From Halomonas sp. GD1P12 (GTDB lineage Bacteria; Pseudomonadota; Gammaproteobacteria; Pseudomonadales; Halomonadaceae): 64,000 nt of DNA. Position 1 is the first letter of the stretch; every line of letters begins with the position of its first letter. A model generated the notes under the pieces. It searched no databases, was not told where the DNA came from, and saw nothing but the letters and a program-made list of their open reading frames with translations. The position numbers and the translations under genes were made by a program. The stretch lies in contig NZ_CP107007.1 in assembly GCF_025725645.1 (NCBI RefSeq), forward strand, positions 1,798,001 through 1,862,000, in the 5' to 3' direction. This document shows positions 1-10,379 of this stretch, in pieces.

Positions 1-261
1 ACGCGCCGCCCCGTCGGGCAGCGCAGGCAGAAATTCCGCGTGGGTCAGCTGCTGCGCCATGAGCTCCCCCAGTGGGAACAGCGCGTTTTCGAGACCCACC
101 AGAAACAGCGCCAGCCCAAGCCACACCATGACGAAACCCAGCGCGATGTGCGCCGGGCGCTTTAGCGGCTTTCGAATCACGCCGTACTGAAAGCCGAACA
201 CGATCAGTACGATCGGCGCGATGTCGCCAAGCGTTGCCCAGAGGCTCTGCCAGAGGTTCAC
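1..261 (-). CDS. DUF1538 family membrane protein (partial, runs off left edge)
   Basis: Only the first 87 codons are present. The GTG start overlaps the TGA of the upstream gene (GTGA), so the two are translationally coupled. The visible part opens with a membrane helix at about residues 13-27 and a second at about 40-60, with the DUF1538-like pattern of a short basic loop ([10 protein letters not shown]) and a [15 protein letters not shown] stretch. The same pattern, [11 protein letters not shown], occurs in the neighbouring gene, so the two look like paired halves of one membrane protein. Function is unknown; DUF1538 proteins are predicted integral membrane proteins, and a transporter role is only a guess. 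Confidence 0.7.
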   Translation of the reverse strand, partial: MNLWQSLWATLGDIAPIVLIVFGFQYGVIRKPLKRPAHIALGFVMVWLGLALFLVGLENALFPLGELMAQQLTHAEFLPALPDGAAR

Positions 262-1019
262 AGCCCACCGCCTGTCAAGGCGCCAGGGCCCAGGATGCCG
301 AAGGCGAGCACGAAAATGATCGGCATGATCGAGGCCAACGCAATCAGCCCGAAACCGTCGAGCATCGGATTGCGGCCCTTGATGCTGGAGGCCAGGCCCA
401 CGCCCAGTGCGGTGACCAGCGGTACGGTGATGGTCGAGGTCGTCACGCCACCGGAATCGAAGGCAATGCCGACCAGCTCCGTGGGGGCGAAGAGAGTGAG
501 CATCAGCACCAGCACGTAGCCGCCGACGATCAGTGGCGGCAGCGGCCAGCCCTTGATGATGCGCATCACGCCGAGTACGACCGCGGCGCCCACGGAGAGC
601 GCCACCACCATTCTGAGCGTCAGCGCAAACCGGGCCTGGCTGGTTTGCTCGATCAGCCCGCCGTCAAAAAGCACCTGACCAGCCCGCGCGGCAACCGCGA
701 TCAGCGCAGGCTCGGCCACCGTCGAGCCAAAGCCCAGTGCGAAGGCGAACAGCAGCAGCCAGAAAAGCGAGCCCTTGGTGACGAAGGCGTGGGCCAGGCG
801 CTCGCCCAGCGGAAAAAGTCCAAGCTCGAGCCCCTTGATGAATAGCGTCAGCCCCAGCAGCACGCAGAGTATTCCAAAAGCGAGGTCGGCGAGTGCCAAC
901 GTATCCGGCAGCGGTTGGCGAATCACCACGAGCTGGAAAAAGCCCATCACCAGCACGATCGGCGTTAGATCGCGCAGGCTGTTTTTGAGCTGGTGTAACA
1001 TCGAGAGAGCGAAAAGCAT
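258..1019 (-). CDS. DUF1538 family integral membrane protein
   Basis: This 253-residue protein has roughly seven hydrophobic segments. It carries the DUF1538 features of a [11 protein letters not shown] stretch near residue 62 and a [10 protein letters not shown] stretch near residue 97, where the helix is broken by polar residues as in transporters. It is followed with a 4-bp overlap by a second DUF1538 gene that leaves the window, which suggests that two homologous halves form one complex. The substrate is not known. The start has no obvious Shine-Dalgarno sequence, and an internal ATG at residue 7 is an alternative. Confidence 0.7.
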   Translation of the reverse strand: MLFALSMLHQLKNSLRDLTPIVLVMGFFQLVVIRQPLPDTLALADLAFGILCVLLGLTLFIKGLELGLFPLGERLAHAFVTKGSLFWLLLFAFALGFGSTVAEPALIAVAARAGQVLFDGGLIEQTSQARFALTLRMVVALSVGAAVVLGVMRIIKGWPLPPLIVGGYVLVLMLTLFAPTELVGIAFDSGGVTTSTITVPLVTALGVGLASSIKGRNPMLDGFGLIALASIMPIIFVLAFGILGPGALTGGGL

Positions 1020-1101
1020 GGGGTCACGTCCAGGGGGCGTCGGATCATGTTACCCAACGCCCCGGTCCGGTTCATGACCTGGGACAAGCTTTGTGGTGAA
1101 C

Positions 1102-2496
1102 CTAAAAGCTTCCGAACAGCGTACCCAGCGTAATGACGCTAACGAGTGCCGCTATCGGCAGTACGATCGTGACCATGGCGATGTTGGCGTAGGATTGGCG
1201 GTGGGTGAGCCCGCAGATCGCCAATAGCGTAATCACCGCGCCGGAGTGGGGCAGCGTGTCCATGCCGCCAGCGGCCAACGTTGCCACGCGGTGCATCAGT
1301 TCCGGGTCGATACCTGTCTGCTGCGCCATGGCGAGATACTCCTCGCCCAGGGTTTCAAGCGCAATCGATAGCCCGCCGGAGGAAGAGCCTGTAATACCGG
1401 CCAGCACGCTCATGGCAAGCGCCTCGGAAATCAGCGGATTGTTTGGGGAGACGTTGAGCACCGCGTCGCGAATCAGGGCGAAGCCCGCCAGACTTGCGAT
1501 CACCGCGCCGTAGCCCACTTCCGAGGCGGTGTTGAAAATCGGCAAAAGCGAGCCGAGACACCCCTTGTTGATCGTCGCTTTCAAATCCGCCCAGTGGCGC
1601 CAGCGCGTCACCATCAGCCAGGCCGAGGCGCTGAGTAGCGCAATCAAAATCGCCCACAGGCCGGCTTGGCTATCGGCAGAGACGTTGTCGAAGGCGGCGT
1701 CGATGAAGCTCAAATCCAGCGCCGGGAACACGCCGTAAGTGAACAGCGCGTTGAGGCCGATCACCATGACTAGCGGAATCAGTGCAGGCGCCAGCGCCAT
1801 GGTCGCCGCGGGAGCGTCGTCCGGCGTATCTTCGCGCTTCTTCTCGGTATGCGTGCCGTAGCCCTCGCCGTTGGCGCTGGCCTTGCGAACTCTGGATTGA
1901 AGATAGGTGATGCCCAGCCCCAGCATGATTACGCCGCCGATCACCCCAAGGCCTGGCGCGGCGAAGCTGTTGGTGCCGAAGTAGGGGATAGGGATGGCGT
2001 TCTGGATCGCCGGCGTGCCGGGCAGCGCAGTCATGGTAAAGGTGAACGAGCCCAGCGCAATGGACGCTGGAATCAGGCGCTTGGGCACGTTCGCTTCACG
2101 AAAGAGCTCCCGGCTGATCGGGTAGAGCGCAAACGCCACCACAAACAGCGACACCCCGCCATAGGTCAGCACCGCGCAGGCCATGACCACGGTGAGCACG
2201 ACATGGCGCGTGCCGAGGCGCTTGACGATGCCGGTCGAGATGGCGTGCGCCGCGCCGGAGTCCGCCATCAGCTGGCCAAACAGCGCCCCCAGAATGAACA
2301 GCGGAAAGAACTGGGTCACGTAGCCGCCGAGCGCGCTCATGAAGGTATCGGTATACACCGGCAGCAAAAAAGCGCCGTCGCCGGAGAGCAGCACCGCAAG
2401 CGATGCCATCAAAGGCGCCAGCAGCAGTACCGAAATCCCCCGGTAGGCCAGAAACATCAGTAAAACGAGAGAGACGATAATCGCCAGCATGCTCAT
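1102..2496 (-). CDS. GntP-family permease
   Basis: The protein has 464 residues with about twelve hydrophobic segments and the overall pattern of the GntP (gluconate:H+ symporter) family. That includes an early ALFGQLMADSGAAHAIS stretch (about residues 70-86), an ALPGTPAIQNAIP loop (about 158) and a MDTLPHSGAVITLLA stretch near the C terminus (about 416). Members import gluconate or other small organic acids, including hydroxybutyrate-type substrates. No catabolic gene lies next to it, so the substrate cannot be assigned. It is divergent from the antiporter at 2712, sharing about 215 bp of upstream region. The DUF1538 pair lies 82 bp downstream on the same strand. Confidence 0.75.
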   Translation of the reverse strand: MSMLAIIVSLVLLMFLAYRGISVLLLAPLMASLAVLLSGDGAFLLPVYTDTFMSALGGYVTQFFPLFILGALFGQLMADSGAAHAISTGIVKRLGTRHVVLTVVMACAVLTYGGVSLFVVAFALYPISRELFREANVPKRLIPASIALGSFTFTMTALPGTPAIQNAIPIPYFGTNSFAAPGLGVIGGVIMLGLGITYLQSRVRKASANGEGYGTHTEKKREDTPDDAPAATMALAPALIPLVMVIGLNALFTYGVFPALDLSFIDAAFDNVSADSQAGLWAILIALLSASAWLMVTRWRHWADLKATINKGCLGSLLPIFNTASEVGYGAVIASLAGFALIRDAVLNVSPNNPLISEALAMSVLAGITGSSSGGLSIALETLGEEYLAMAQQTGIDPELMHRVATLAAGGMDTLPHSGAVITLLAICGLTHRQSYANIAMVTIVLPIAALVSVITLGTLFGSF

Positions 2497-2711
2497 GAGT
2501 CGTCAGGCCCTTGATGGTTTGAAAGATCGATAAGGGCAAAAGCGTAGAGGCGATGCTGCAAGGCAGCAATGGTGAGGCGACTAAAGTCGTAAGCAAGCAA
2601 ACAGAGCCAAACGGGGATTAGCCTGCTAAAAAGCCGGCGCATCTGCTAAGATTCGCCACCTTCTGCTTGGATGCAAGCTTCAATCCGCTTTTCAAGGCTT
2701 TGGGTAATTCG

Positions 2712-4058
2712 ATGAATGCAGTCATGATTGCAGTGCTCGTGATGGTGGCACTGTCGCTTTTGCGTGTCTCGGTGGTTTTCGCGCTGGTGGCCGGGGCGCT
2801 GGTAGGGGGGCTGGTCGGCGGGCTATCGCTGGAGGAGACGCTTGGCGCGTTCAACGACGGCGTCGGCGGCGGCGCTCAGGTGGCGCTGGCTTATGCCACG
2901 CTCGGCGCGTTTGCCGTGGCGATCTCACGCTCCGGCCTTCCGGATATGCTGGCCAACCGCCTGATTCGGCTGCTGGGCCAGGAGGCCACGGCGGCGCACC
3001 AGAGCCGGGTCAAGTGGATCCTGCTTGGTGCCGTTCTATTGATGGCGATCTTCTCGCAAAACGCCATTCCCGTGCATATCGCCTTCATTCCCATTCTGAT
3101 CCCGCCGCTGCTGGCGCTGATGAACCGCTTGAAGCTCGATCGTCGGGCGGTGGCCTGCGCGCTCACGTTTGGGTTGACCGCGCCCTATATGCTGCTGCCG
3201 GTGGGCTTTGGCGCGATCTTTCTCAACGATATTCTGCTGGCCAACCTCAACAGCGCCGGTGAGCCGTTGGGACTCGACATCACCCGCTCGATGGTGCCGA
3301 TGGCGATGGCCATTCCGGTCGGCGGCATGGCCATCGGCCTTCTGGTCGCGCTGTTTGTGAGCTATCGCGGCGCGCGCGGCTACGCGGAAAAAGAGGTCGC
3401 GGCGAGCACCTCGCTCGTGTCTACCGCCCCGGCCACGCCTCATGCGTTGGGGCTTGTCATGTCCGGCGTGGCGATCGTGGCCGCCCTCGGGCTTCAGCTC
3501 TATACCGGCTCGATGATTCTGGGCGGGCTCGTGGGCATCGGTGTGCTGTCGATGGGCGGCATCTTCAAGTGGCGCGAGGCGGATGACCTCTTCACCAGCG
3601 GCATGCGCATGATGGCGCTGATCGGCTTTATCATGATCTCGGCGGCGGGCTTTGCCGAGGTGATGAAAGCAACCGGCCACATCGACACGCTGGTCAACGG
3701 CGCTTTCGAGATTTTCGGCGACAACCGGGGCCTGGCCGCGCTGACCATGCTGCTGGTGGGGCTCTTCATTACGCTGGGGATCGGCTCATCGTTTTCGACC
3801 ATTCCGATCATCGCCGCCATTTTCGTGCCGCTGGCGGTACAATTCGGCTTTTCGCCCATGGCCACGGTCGTACTGGTGGGCACCGCCGCCGCGCTCGGCG
3901 ATGCGGGCTCGCCGGCCTCGGACTCGACCCTTGGGCCGACCTCCGGGCTCAATGTCGATGGTCAGCACGATCATATCTGGGACAGCGTGGTGCCGACCTT
4001 TTTGCACTACAACCTGCCGCTGATCGCGTTTGGCTGGCTCGGCGCCATGTGGCTCTAA
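2712..4058 (+). CDS. NhaC-like Na+/H+ antiporter family protein
   Basis: This integral membrane protein of 448 residues begins with a hydrophobic N terminus and the glycine-rich [18 protein letters not shown] stretch typical of the Na_H_antiport_2/NhaC group. It has a [20 protein letters not shown] loop in the middle and a conserved [18 protein letters not shown] region near the C terminus. I chose the ATG at 2712; a TTG in the same frame at 2667 would add 15 residues but has no better ribosome site. The family annotation is Na+/H+ exchange, although relatives may move amino or organic acids. It is followed by a strong terminator shared with the convergent trmJ. Confidence 0.75.
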   Translation: MNAVMIAVLVMVALSLLRVSVVFALVAGALVGGLVGGLSLEETLGAFNDGVGGGAQVALAYATLGAFAVAISRSGLPDMLANRLIRLLGQEATAAHQSRVKWILLGAVLLMAIFSQNAIPVHIAFIPILIPPLLALMNRLKLDRRAVACALTFGLTAPYMLLPVGFGAIFLNDILLANLNSAGEPLGLDITRSMVPMAMAIPVGGMAIGLLVALFVSYRGARGYAEKEVAASTSLVSTAPATPHALGLVMSGVAIVAALGLQLYTGSMILGGLVGIGVLSMGGIFKWREADDLFTSGMRMMALIGFIMISAAGFAEVMKATGHIDTLVNGAFEIFGDNRGLAALTMLLVGLFITLGIGSSFSTIPIIAAIFVPLAVQFGFSPMATVVLVGTAAALGDAGSPASDSTLGPTSGLNVDGQHDHIWDSVVPTFLHYNLPLIAFGWLGAMWL

Positions 4059-4074
4059 CAGCCCTGCGCATACA

Positions 4075-4106
4075 ACAAAAGAGGCAGCGTCGGCTGCCTT
4101 TTTTGT
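4075..4106. terminator. Bidirectional Rho-independent terminator (antiporter / trmJ)
   Basis: A stem with arms 4075-4088 and 4093-4106 (one mismatch) around a 4-nt loop is flanked by an A-run on the left and a T-run on the right. It can end transcription in both directions between two convergent genes. Confidence 0.85.
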
Positions 4107-4130
4107 GCGTGGCGTATCGCTCTGCCCTGC

Positions 4131-4868
4131 CTAGCGCTCCTTGGGCAGGTGCGCTTCGAACGCGCTCAACAGACCGCGCAGAAGTGACAACTCCTTACGG
4201 CTGGGCTGGGCGCGGGTAAAAAGCGTTTGAAGCTGCTCTTCGGTGCGGGCGTGGGGCTGGGTCAGAAAACCGCTTTCGCGCATTAGTCGCCCCAGGTGTA
4301 CCTGGAAGTGGTCGAGCTGCTCGCGGGTGGGCGGTGTGGCCTCCACCGGGCGCTGGTAGGAAAAATCGCTTTGTGGGCGCCGGCGCCAGGCGCGGTGCAC
4401 CTCATACGCCAGAATTTGAACCGCCTGGGAGAGGTTGAGAATACCGTACTCCGGGTTGGCGGGAATGCTCACCTGGTGGGTGCACTCGCGAATCTCGTCA
4501 TTGGTCAGCCCCGAACGCTCGCGGCCGAACACCAGCGCCACCGGGGCGTGTTCGGCGTTCTCCACGGCGCTTTGGGCCATCTCGTCGGGCTCGTCGAAGT
4601 GCGGCAGCGGCAGGCTTCTCAGGCGAGCGCTGGCGCCAATCACCTGCACGCAATCCTGCACCGCTTCATTCAGGCTTGTGACTACGCGAGCGCTTTCGAG
4701 CACGTCCGTGGCGCTGGCGGCCAGGCGGGTCGCCTCCTCGCTTGGGAATTCACGCGGGTTGACGAGCACGAGATCAATCAGGCCCATGGTCTTCATTGCC
4801 CGCGCGGCGGCGCCAATGTTGCCGGGGTGGAAGGTATGAACGAGCACGATACGAATTCGGGAAAGCAC
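4131..4868 (-). CDS. trmJ: tRNA (cytidine/uridine-32-2'-O)-methyltransferase TrmJ
   Basis: This SPOUT-superfamily methyltransferase of 245 residues 2'-O-methylates position 32 of tRNAs using S-adenosylmethionine. Visible motifs are the N-terminal HPGNIGAAARAMKTMG signature, a central VFGRERSGLTNDE (motif 2) and an IPANPEYGILNLSQAVQILAYE stretch split across the cofactor knot. I chose the GTG at 4868, which gives the standard family N terminus and has AAGG nine bases upstream. A further in-frame GTG at 4910 would add a non-homologous 14 residues. In E. coli trmJ sits near iscR and suhB; here it is a single gene between the antiporter and groSL. Confidence 0.92.
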   Translation of the reverse strand: MLSRIRIVLVHTFHPGNIGAAARAMKTMGLIDLVLVNPREFPSEEATRLAASATDVLESARVVTSLNEAVQDCVQVIGASARLRSLPLPHFDEPDEMAQSAVENAEHAPVALVFGRERSGLTNDEIRECTHQVSIPANPEYGILNLSQAVQILAYEVHRAWRRRPQSDFSYQRPVEATPPTREQLDHFQVHLGRLMRESGFLTQPHARTEEQLQTLFTRAQPSRKELSLLRGLLSAFEAHLPKER

Positions 4869-4955
4869 GGCGAAAGACCTTGGCGTCTGGAAAAGCGCGC
4901 ATGGTAGCACGCTTTAAAGCCCGGGCAGTACGCGTGCTGACAAGAGCTCAACGCA

Positions 4956-4984
4956 AAGAACCCCGCACGAGGCGGGGTTCTTTT
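4956..4984 (-). terminator. Rho-independent terminator of groSL
   Basis: A perfect 11-bp stem (arms 4956-4966 and 4972-4982) with a 5-nt loop is followed on the minus strand by a short T-run. It lies about 50 bp beyond the groL stop codon. A second small stem of 7 bp (near 4988-5008) lies between it and groL. Confidence 0.8.
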
Positions 4985-5035
4985 GAGGCTAGCCGTAAAA
5001 GGCTAGCTCAAGGCGTTACAACGGGGATTGGGGGC

Positions 5036-6697
<1,662 letters not shown>

Positions 6698-6739
6698 TCA
6701 AGATAAAAAGTGTGAAAGTAAATACGCGAGACAGTCGAA

Positions 6740-7033
6740 TTAGCCTTCGACGACCGCCAGAATATCGGCTTCGCTCATGATCAGAACTTCTTCACCGTCG
6801 ATTTTCTGCTTTTCGACGCCGAAGCCGTCCTTGAAGATCACGGTGTCGCCTACCTTGACGTCGAGGGCGCGAACTTCACCGTTGTCCAGAATGCGGCCGT
6901 TGCCTACCGCGAGTACTTCGCCCCGCGTGGGCTTTTCCTGGGCGTTGCCCGGTAGCACGATGCCGCCAGCGGTTTTCTGTTCTTCTTCCACGCGACGAAT
7001 AACGACGCGATCGTGCAAGGGACGGATATTCAT
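6740..7033 (-). CDS. groS: Co-chaperonin GroES (10 kDa)
   Basis: This 97-residue lid protein of the GroEL ring starts [14 protein letters not shown]. It contains the mobile-loop region [20 protein letters not shown] (about residues 15-34) and the [13 protein letters not shown] stretch (about 65-77). The start at 7033 is fixed by homology and by AGGAGA nine bases upstream; the frame stays open further 5' but that part is leader. It is the first gene of groSL, with a leader of about 135 nt from the predicted heat-shock promoter. Confidence 0.97.
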   Translation of the reverse strand: MNIRPLHDRVVIRRVEEEQKTAGGIVLPGNAQEKPTRGEVLAVGNGRILDNGEVRALDVKVGDTVIFKDGFGVEKQKIDGEEVLIMSEADILAVVEG

Positions 7034-7175
7034 GCTCTCGTTCTCCTGAGGTTCGTCAAAGCCCGGCGGGCAATTTTTAAGTGAATTCTCGTGGCAGGGC
7101 CTCGAGAAGCGAAGGCATTTTGCCTTCATGTCAAAGGCAACCGCGTATGCCGTTGCCGAATCTGTGCTGACTCGA

Positions 7176-7205
7176 AAAGTGGGGGCTAGCCTGATCCTTT
7201 CAAGG
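7176..7205 (-). promoter_or_regulatory. Predicted sigma-32 heat-shock promoter of groSL
   Basis: On the minus strand CCTTGAAA (7198-7205) is followed after 13 bases by CCCCACTT (7177-7184). This closely matches the RpoH consensus CTTGAAA-(N11-15)-CCCATNT. No CIRCE inverted repeat is present, which fits RpoH-type rather than HrcA-type control. Confidence 0.8.
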
Positions 7206-7215
7206 CCCCGGTGAC

Positions 7216-7240
7216 AAAAAAATTATCCCGGGCGCCTGGA
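7216..7240 (-). terminator. Possible terminator of fxsA
   Basis: On the minus strand an imperfect short stem (7226-7240, with a mismatch) is followed by TAA and seven T residues (7216-7222). It lies 28 bp after the fxsA stop and just before the groSL promoter, where a terminator would insulate groSL. Confidence 0.5.
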
Positions 7241-7267
7241 CTTAAGTCTAAAAACCCTCTAGCTGGA

Positions 7268-7807
7268 TCAGCGCTGGCGCTGATCGTCGCGGCTGATGAA
7301 TTCACCCTCGAGCGTGGTGGGCTCACGCTCGTCAAATCCGGCGCGGTGCTCATTTGAGCCGGCCCGCGACTCCCGGTGTGTTTGCTGGTCATGGCCAAAC
7401 GGTGCCTCAGCGGTATGCGCGCCCGAGCGCTGTGACTGACCCGGCTGATAAACGCTCGCCTTGAGGCCAAACCAGGTAAACGCCCGGCCCATCAGTCGGC
7501 GGGCGTTGGGAATCAAGCACGCAAGGCCCAGAGCGTCGGAGAGAAAGCCCGGCGCCATCAATAGCGCGCCGCCGAAAATCAGCGCCGCGCCGGTGAAAAG
7601 CTCGGAAGACGGAATTTCGCCGGCCTGTAGACGCGAGCGCGCTCGTGCCAGGGTCGACACTCCTTCGCGGCGAATGAGATGAAGCCCGATAAAGCCGGTG
7701 AGGAGCACCAGTATCAACGTGGTCATTAGGCCGATATGGCTTCCCACCGAAAACAGCACGACGAAGTCGAGCAGGGTGAAAATCGATATAAACAGTAATA
7801 TGGGCAT
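7268..7807 (-). CDS. fxsA: FxsA family membrane protein
   Basis: This 179-residue inner-membrane protein has two hydrophobic blocks at about residues 4-50 and 75-100. In between it carries the FxsA-family IRREGVSTLARARSRLQAGE and TGAALIFGGALLMAPGFLSD patterns. FxsA in E. coli relieves F-plasmid exclusion of phage T7 when overexpressed, but its normal role is unknown. The C-terminal third (about 125-179) is hydrophilic and variable. It sits immediately upstream of groSL on the same strand, but a probable terminator and the heat-shock promoter separate them. Confidence 0.88.
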   Translation of the reverse strand: MPILLFISIFTLLDFVVLFSVGSHIGLMTTLILVLLTGFIGLHLIRREGVSTLARARSRLQAGEIPSSELFTGAALIFGGALLMAPGFLSDALGLACLIPNARRLMGRAFTWFGLKASVYQPGQSQRSGAHTAEAPFGHDQQTHRESRAGSNEHRAGFDEREPTTLEGEFISRDDQRQR

Positions 7808-7929
7808 GGCTGCCTCCCGCTAACGTTAGTACCCTCTATGGTGTCAAAAAACGTAAAAACAAGCAGCCACGTGTGTCATCAGCTCATCAACGCCGCTTTT
7901 GAACGTTGGATCAACTGGGGAAAAATCAA

Positions 7930-8691
7930 ATGAACGTGGATAACAAGGTGATCGCGATTACCGGCGGGGCCCGGGGGTTGGGCCTGGCCATGGCCAAGCA
8001 TTTGGGGGAGCAGGGCGCCAGCGTCGCGCTTTTGGATACGCATCGTGACACGCTCGATAAGGCCGTAGCGTCATTGAACGAGCGCGGCATTCAGGCGAAA
8101 GGGTTCGTGGTCGACGTTTCAGACGAGGCGTCGGTGATCGACGGTTTTGCCGCCATTAAGGAGGCGCTTGGCCCGGTCAGCGGCTGCGTCAATAATGCGG
8201 GGATCACTGACGATGCAATGCTGGTGAAAGCCCGGGAGGGCGCAATCGAAAAGCGCATGTCGCTCTCGGCCTGGCAACGTGTGATCGACGTGAACCTGAC
8301 CGGCGCGTTTCTCTGCGGGCGCGAAGCCGCCACGCAGATGATCGAGGCGAACCACGCGGGCGTTATCGTCAATATTTCGAGTATCTCCAAAGCCGGCAAC
8401 ATGGGCCAGAGCAACTACGCCGCAGCCAAGGCGGGGATCCACGCGCTGAGTGTGACCTGGGGCCAGGAGCTCGCCCGTTACAATATTCGCGCCGCGACCG
8501 TCGCCCCTGGCTTCGTGGCCACCGAGATGACCGCCGCGATGCGTCCGGACATGCTCGAGCGCATCAAGAAGAGCGTGCCGCTCAAGGAGCTTGGCGAGCC
8601 GTCCCACATCGCCCAAAGCGTGGCGTTCGTGTTCGAGAACGACTACTTCACCGCCCGCATCATCGAGTGCGACGGAGGACTGCGCCTTTAA
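7930..8691 (+). CDS. Short-chain dehydrogenase/reductase (3-oxoacyl-ACP reductase-like)
   Basis: A classical SDR of 253 residues that uses NAD(P)H. Visible are the Rossmann motif TGGARGLG (about residues 11-18), NNAG (about 88-91), and the catalytic serine, tyrosine and lysine in [19 protein letters not shown] (Y and K about 160 and 164). The C-terminal CDGG signature is typical of FabG-like enzymes. I chose the ATG at 7930, preceded by GGGGAAAA; a TTG at 7906 would add eight residues. It is not beside fatty-acid genes, so it is probably an auxiliary reductase whose substrate is unknown. Confidence 0.85.
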   Translation: MNVDNKVIAITGGARGLGLAMAKHLGEQGASVALLDTHRDTLDKAVASLNERGIQAKGFVVDVSDEASVIDGFAAIKEALGPVSGCVNNAGITDDAMLVKAREGAIEKRMSLSAWQRVIDVNLTGAFLCGREAATQMIEANHAGVIVNISSISKAGNMGQSNYAAAKAGIHALSVTWGQELARYNIRAATVAPGFVATEMTAAMRPDMLERIKKSVPLKELGEPSHIAQSVAFVFENDYFTARIIECDGGLRL

Positions 8692-8719
8692 CGTTCAGGC
8701 GCCGTTACGACTGCGAACA

Positions 8720-9349
8720 CTATTGGGCCTTGTGAAGCTCGATGTCCTTGGCCCACTTCACGACGCGCTTGCGCGAGCGACGACTCACCAGGCGTTCGGT
8801 ATCGATACTGGTGGGAACGAGCTGGCGGTTGGGTTCCGCGTTCATGACGAGATCGAAACGGCGTGAGGCGCCAATGGGCAGGTCTTCCGGCCCGTAAATG
8901 GCGATCACGCGGATTTCGAGCTGCAGGTTCGACTGCTCGAGAGAGCGCTGGTCGACGTCCCAGTGGTTCTGAATCTGATTGACGATCGAGCCAAAGCTTT
9001 GAAGATGGATATGATCGCCCGAGTCCAGCGGCCCCTGGTGGGTGCGGTAGCAATCTTCCTCATCGTCATCGCTTTGCTGCTGATACTCGACGATGTCCAG
9101 ATGGTAGTCGTGGCTGTCGGTGTGCAAAACCGCAATGACGTGCTGAATGTAAACCGACTCGGTGCTCATATTACTGACCAGACACAGCGCATCCAGCCCA
9201 ACGCCTTTACCCCGGTTGATAATCACGCGCGGACGGCGCTGGCGAGAGAAGTTGTAGTAGAGCAGTTGAGCGTAGAAAAGCCAGACGAACAGCGTACAAA
9301 TACTGGTGACCGCCGAGATGGCCTGGGCGTTGTTATTGAGCCACTCCAT
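8720..9349 (-). CDS. Hypothetical single-pass membrane protein
   Basis: I do not recognise this 209-residue protein. It has one N-terminal hydrophobic segment (about residues 8-32), then a basic RQRRPRVIINRGKG stretch and a largely acidic, probably beta-rich soluble domain, and ends in a basic patch (RRSRKRVVKWAK). This suggests a protein anchored in the inner membrane with its bulk on one face. It is convergent with the SDR gene 28 bp away and divergent from the secreted protein at 9574, with which it shares 224 bp of upstream region. Confidence 0.65.
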   Translation of the reverse strand: MEWLNNNAQAISAVTSICTLFVWLFYAQLLYYNFSRQRRPRVIINRGKGVGLDALCLVSNMSTESVYIQHVIAVLHTDSHDYHLDIVEYQQQSDDDEEDCYRTHQGPLDSGDHIHLQSFGSIVNQIQNHWDVDQRSLEQSNLQLEIRVIAIYGPEDLPIGASRRFDLVMNAEPNRQLVPTSIDTERLVSRRSRKRVVKWAKDIELHKAQ

Positions 9350-9573
9350 GGCTGTATCCTTTTAACAAATGAGGGTGGGTGGATAATCTATCCGAGCGTC
9401 GATGTAAAATCCTTGATGTATGTGATGCAATGTCGTGTCAGCGGTGTGTTGGCTTTATCCTTGCGCTTCGCGAAAGCGCAGGGGACCTTTCTCAAGGGGC
9501 TTTGCTACCATAAGCGTTTGGCGGACGTGACGCACCGTTTCAATGATCCAGCAACGCATTTAGAGGTGACATC

Positions 9574-10071
9574 GTGATACGAAAGTGGGTGCTGGCTGTG
9601 GTCCTGATATTGGTTAGCGGCTCGGCTCTGGCGTGGAATGGTGCGCTAGGGCTCGAGAACGGGCTTTCGCATCTGCAGGTAAGAGCGTTGATCGATCTCG
9701 AACACGATCCAGCGATGGACGAACAAGGGCCCCCGGCGGTCAAACGCTATCACGCGCTCGAGGCGCCGAGAGAAGTGCATCCGGCAACCTATCTCTACAC
9801 CTTCCACGATGATTGGCTGACCGAGCTGCAGGCGACGTACAAGGGCAAATATGCGCGCGCCGAGGCAGAGAGAATCCGGGATCTTTATGGCCCACCTAAT
9901 ACTCATGAGACCATTACGCTGGAAAGCGGTACCGATGCGGACTTCTACGTCTACATGCCGCACAACTTTAACCTGATCCGCATGGCCGATAAGATCGAGC
10001 TTACCGAGGTCGACGATGAGAGCGGCACGATGAACTCGCTAGTGGTGGACTACGCGTTTTCGCCACAATGA
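9574..10071 (+). CDS. Hypothetical secreted protein
   Basis: The protein has 165 residues and a clear signal peptide: MIRK, then a hydrophobic core, and an ALA-W cleavage site after about residue 20. The mature part is acidic and I recognise no domain. The GTG start is supported by AGAGGTG seven bases upstream. It is divergent from the membrane protein ending at 9349. Function unknown; most likely periplasmic. Confidence 0.65.
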   Translation: MIRKWVLAVVLILVSGSALAWNGALGLENGLSHLQVRALIDLEHDPAMDEQGPPAVKRYHALEAPREVHPATYLYTFHDDWLTELQATYKGKYARAEAERIRDLYGPPNTHETITLESGTDADFYVYMPHNFNLIRMADKIELTEVDDESGTMNSLVVDYAFSPQ

Positions 10072-10215
10072 GAGATAGTTCGGAAAGATATAGCTTGAAA
10101 GGAGAGTCGATAAAGCCGTCAAGGGGCGTTAACCGAGTCACAACTTGGTCACATCGATTAATTCAGTAGGCTTGAAAGGAACTGCTGGAAGAGAGAAATA
10201 CGAGGAAAATCAAAT

Positions 10216-10300
10216 TGGTGCGGATGGGGAGACTCGAACTCCCACACCTTACGGCACTAGAACCTAAATCTAGCGTGTCTACCAATTCCACCACATCCGC
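10216..10300 (-). tRNA. tRNA-Leu (anticodon UAG)
   Basis: Read on the minus strand this is an 85-nt tRNA including an encoded 3' CCA (10216-10218). The acceptor stem GCGGATG pairs with CATCCGC, and the TPsiC arm GGGAG-TTCGAGT-CTCCC is intact. The anticodon stem CTAGA/TCTAG frames the loop TTTAGGT, giving UAG. The long variable arm is that of a class II tRNA-Leu. It is on the opposite strand to comF, which begins 80 bp to the right. Confidence 0.95.
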
Positions 10301-10379
10301 AGAAGACGAGGCGTATGGTACCAACTTTTCGAGCAGGGTCAATACGCTAGCGCGGGTATTTTACCCGCGGGAGGGCGAA

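Noticed and set aside
2667..2711. Upstream TTG start for the NhaC-like antiporter
   Set aside because: The extra 15 residues break the usual family N terminus and lie after no ribosome site.
5014..5024. GTTGTAACG on the minus strand, similar to the core of E. coli Ter sites
   Set aside because: Only nine bases match and the flanks differ; one occurrence near groL is expected by chance and does not establish a Ter site.
10215..10379. Longer N terminus for comF
   Set aside because: This part reads antisense through tRNA-Leu and is not homologous; the ATG at 10380 has its own ribosome site.
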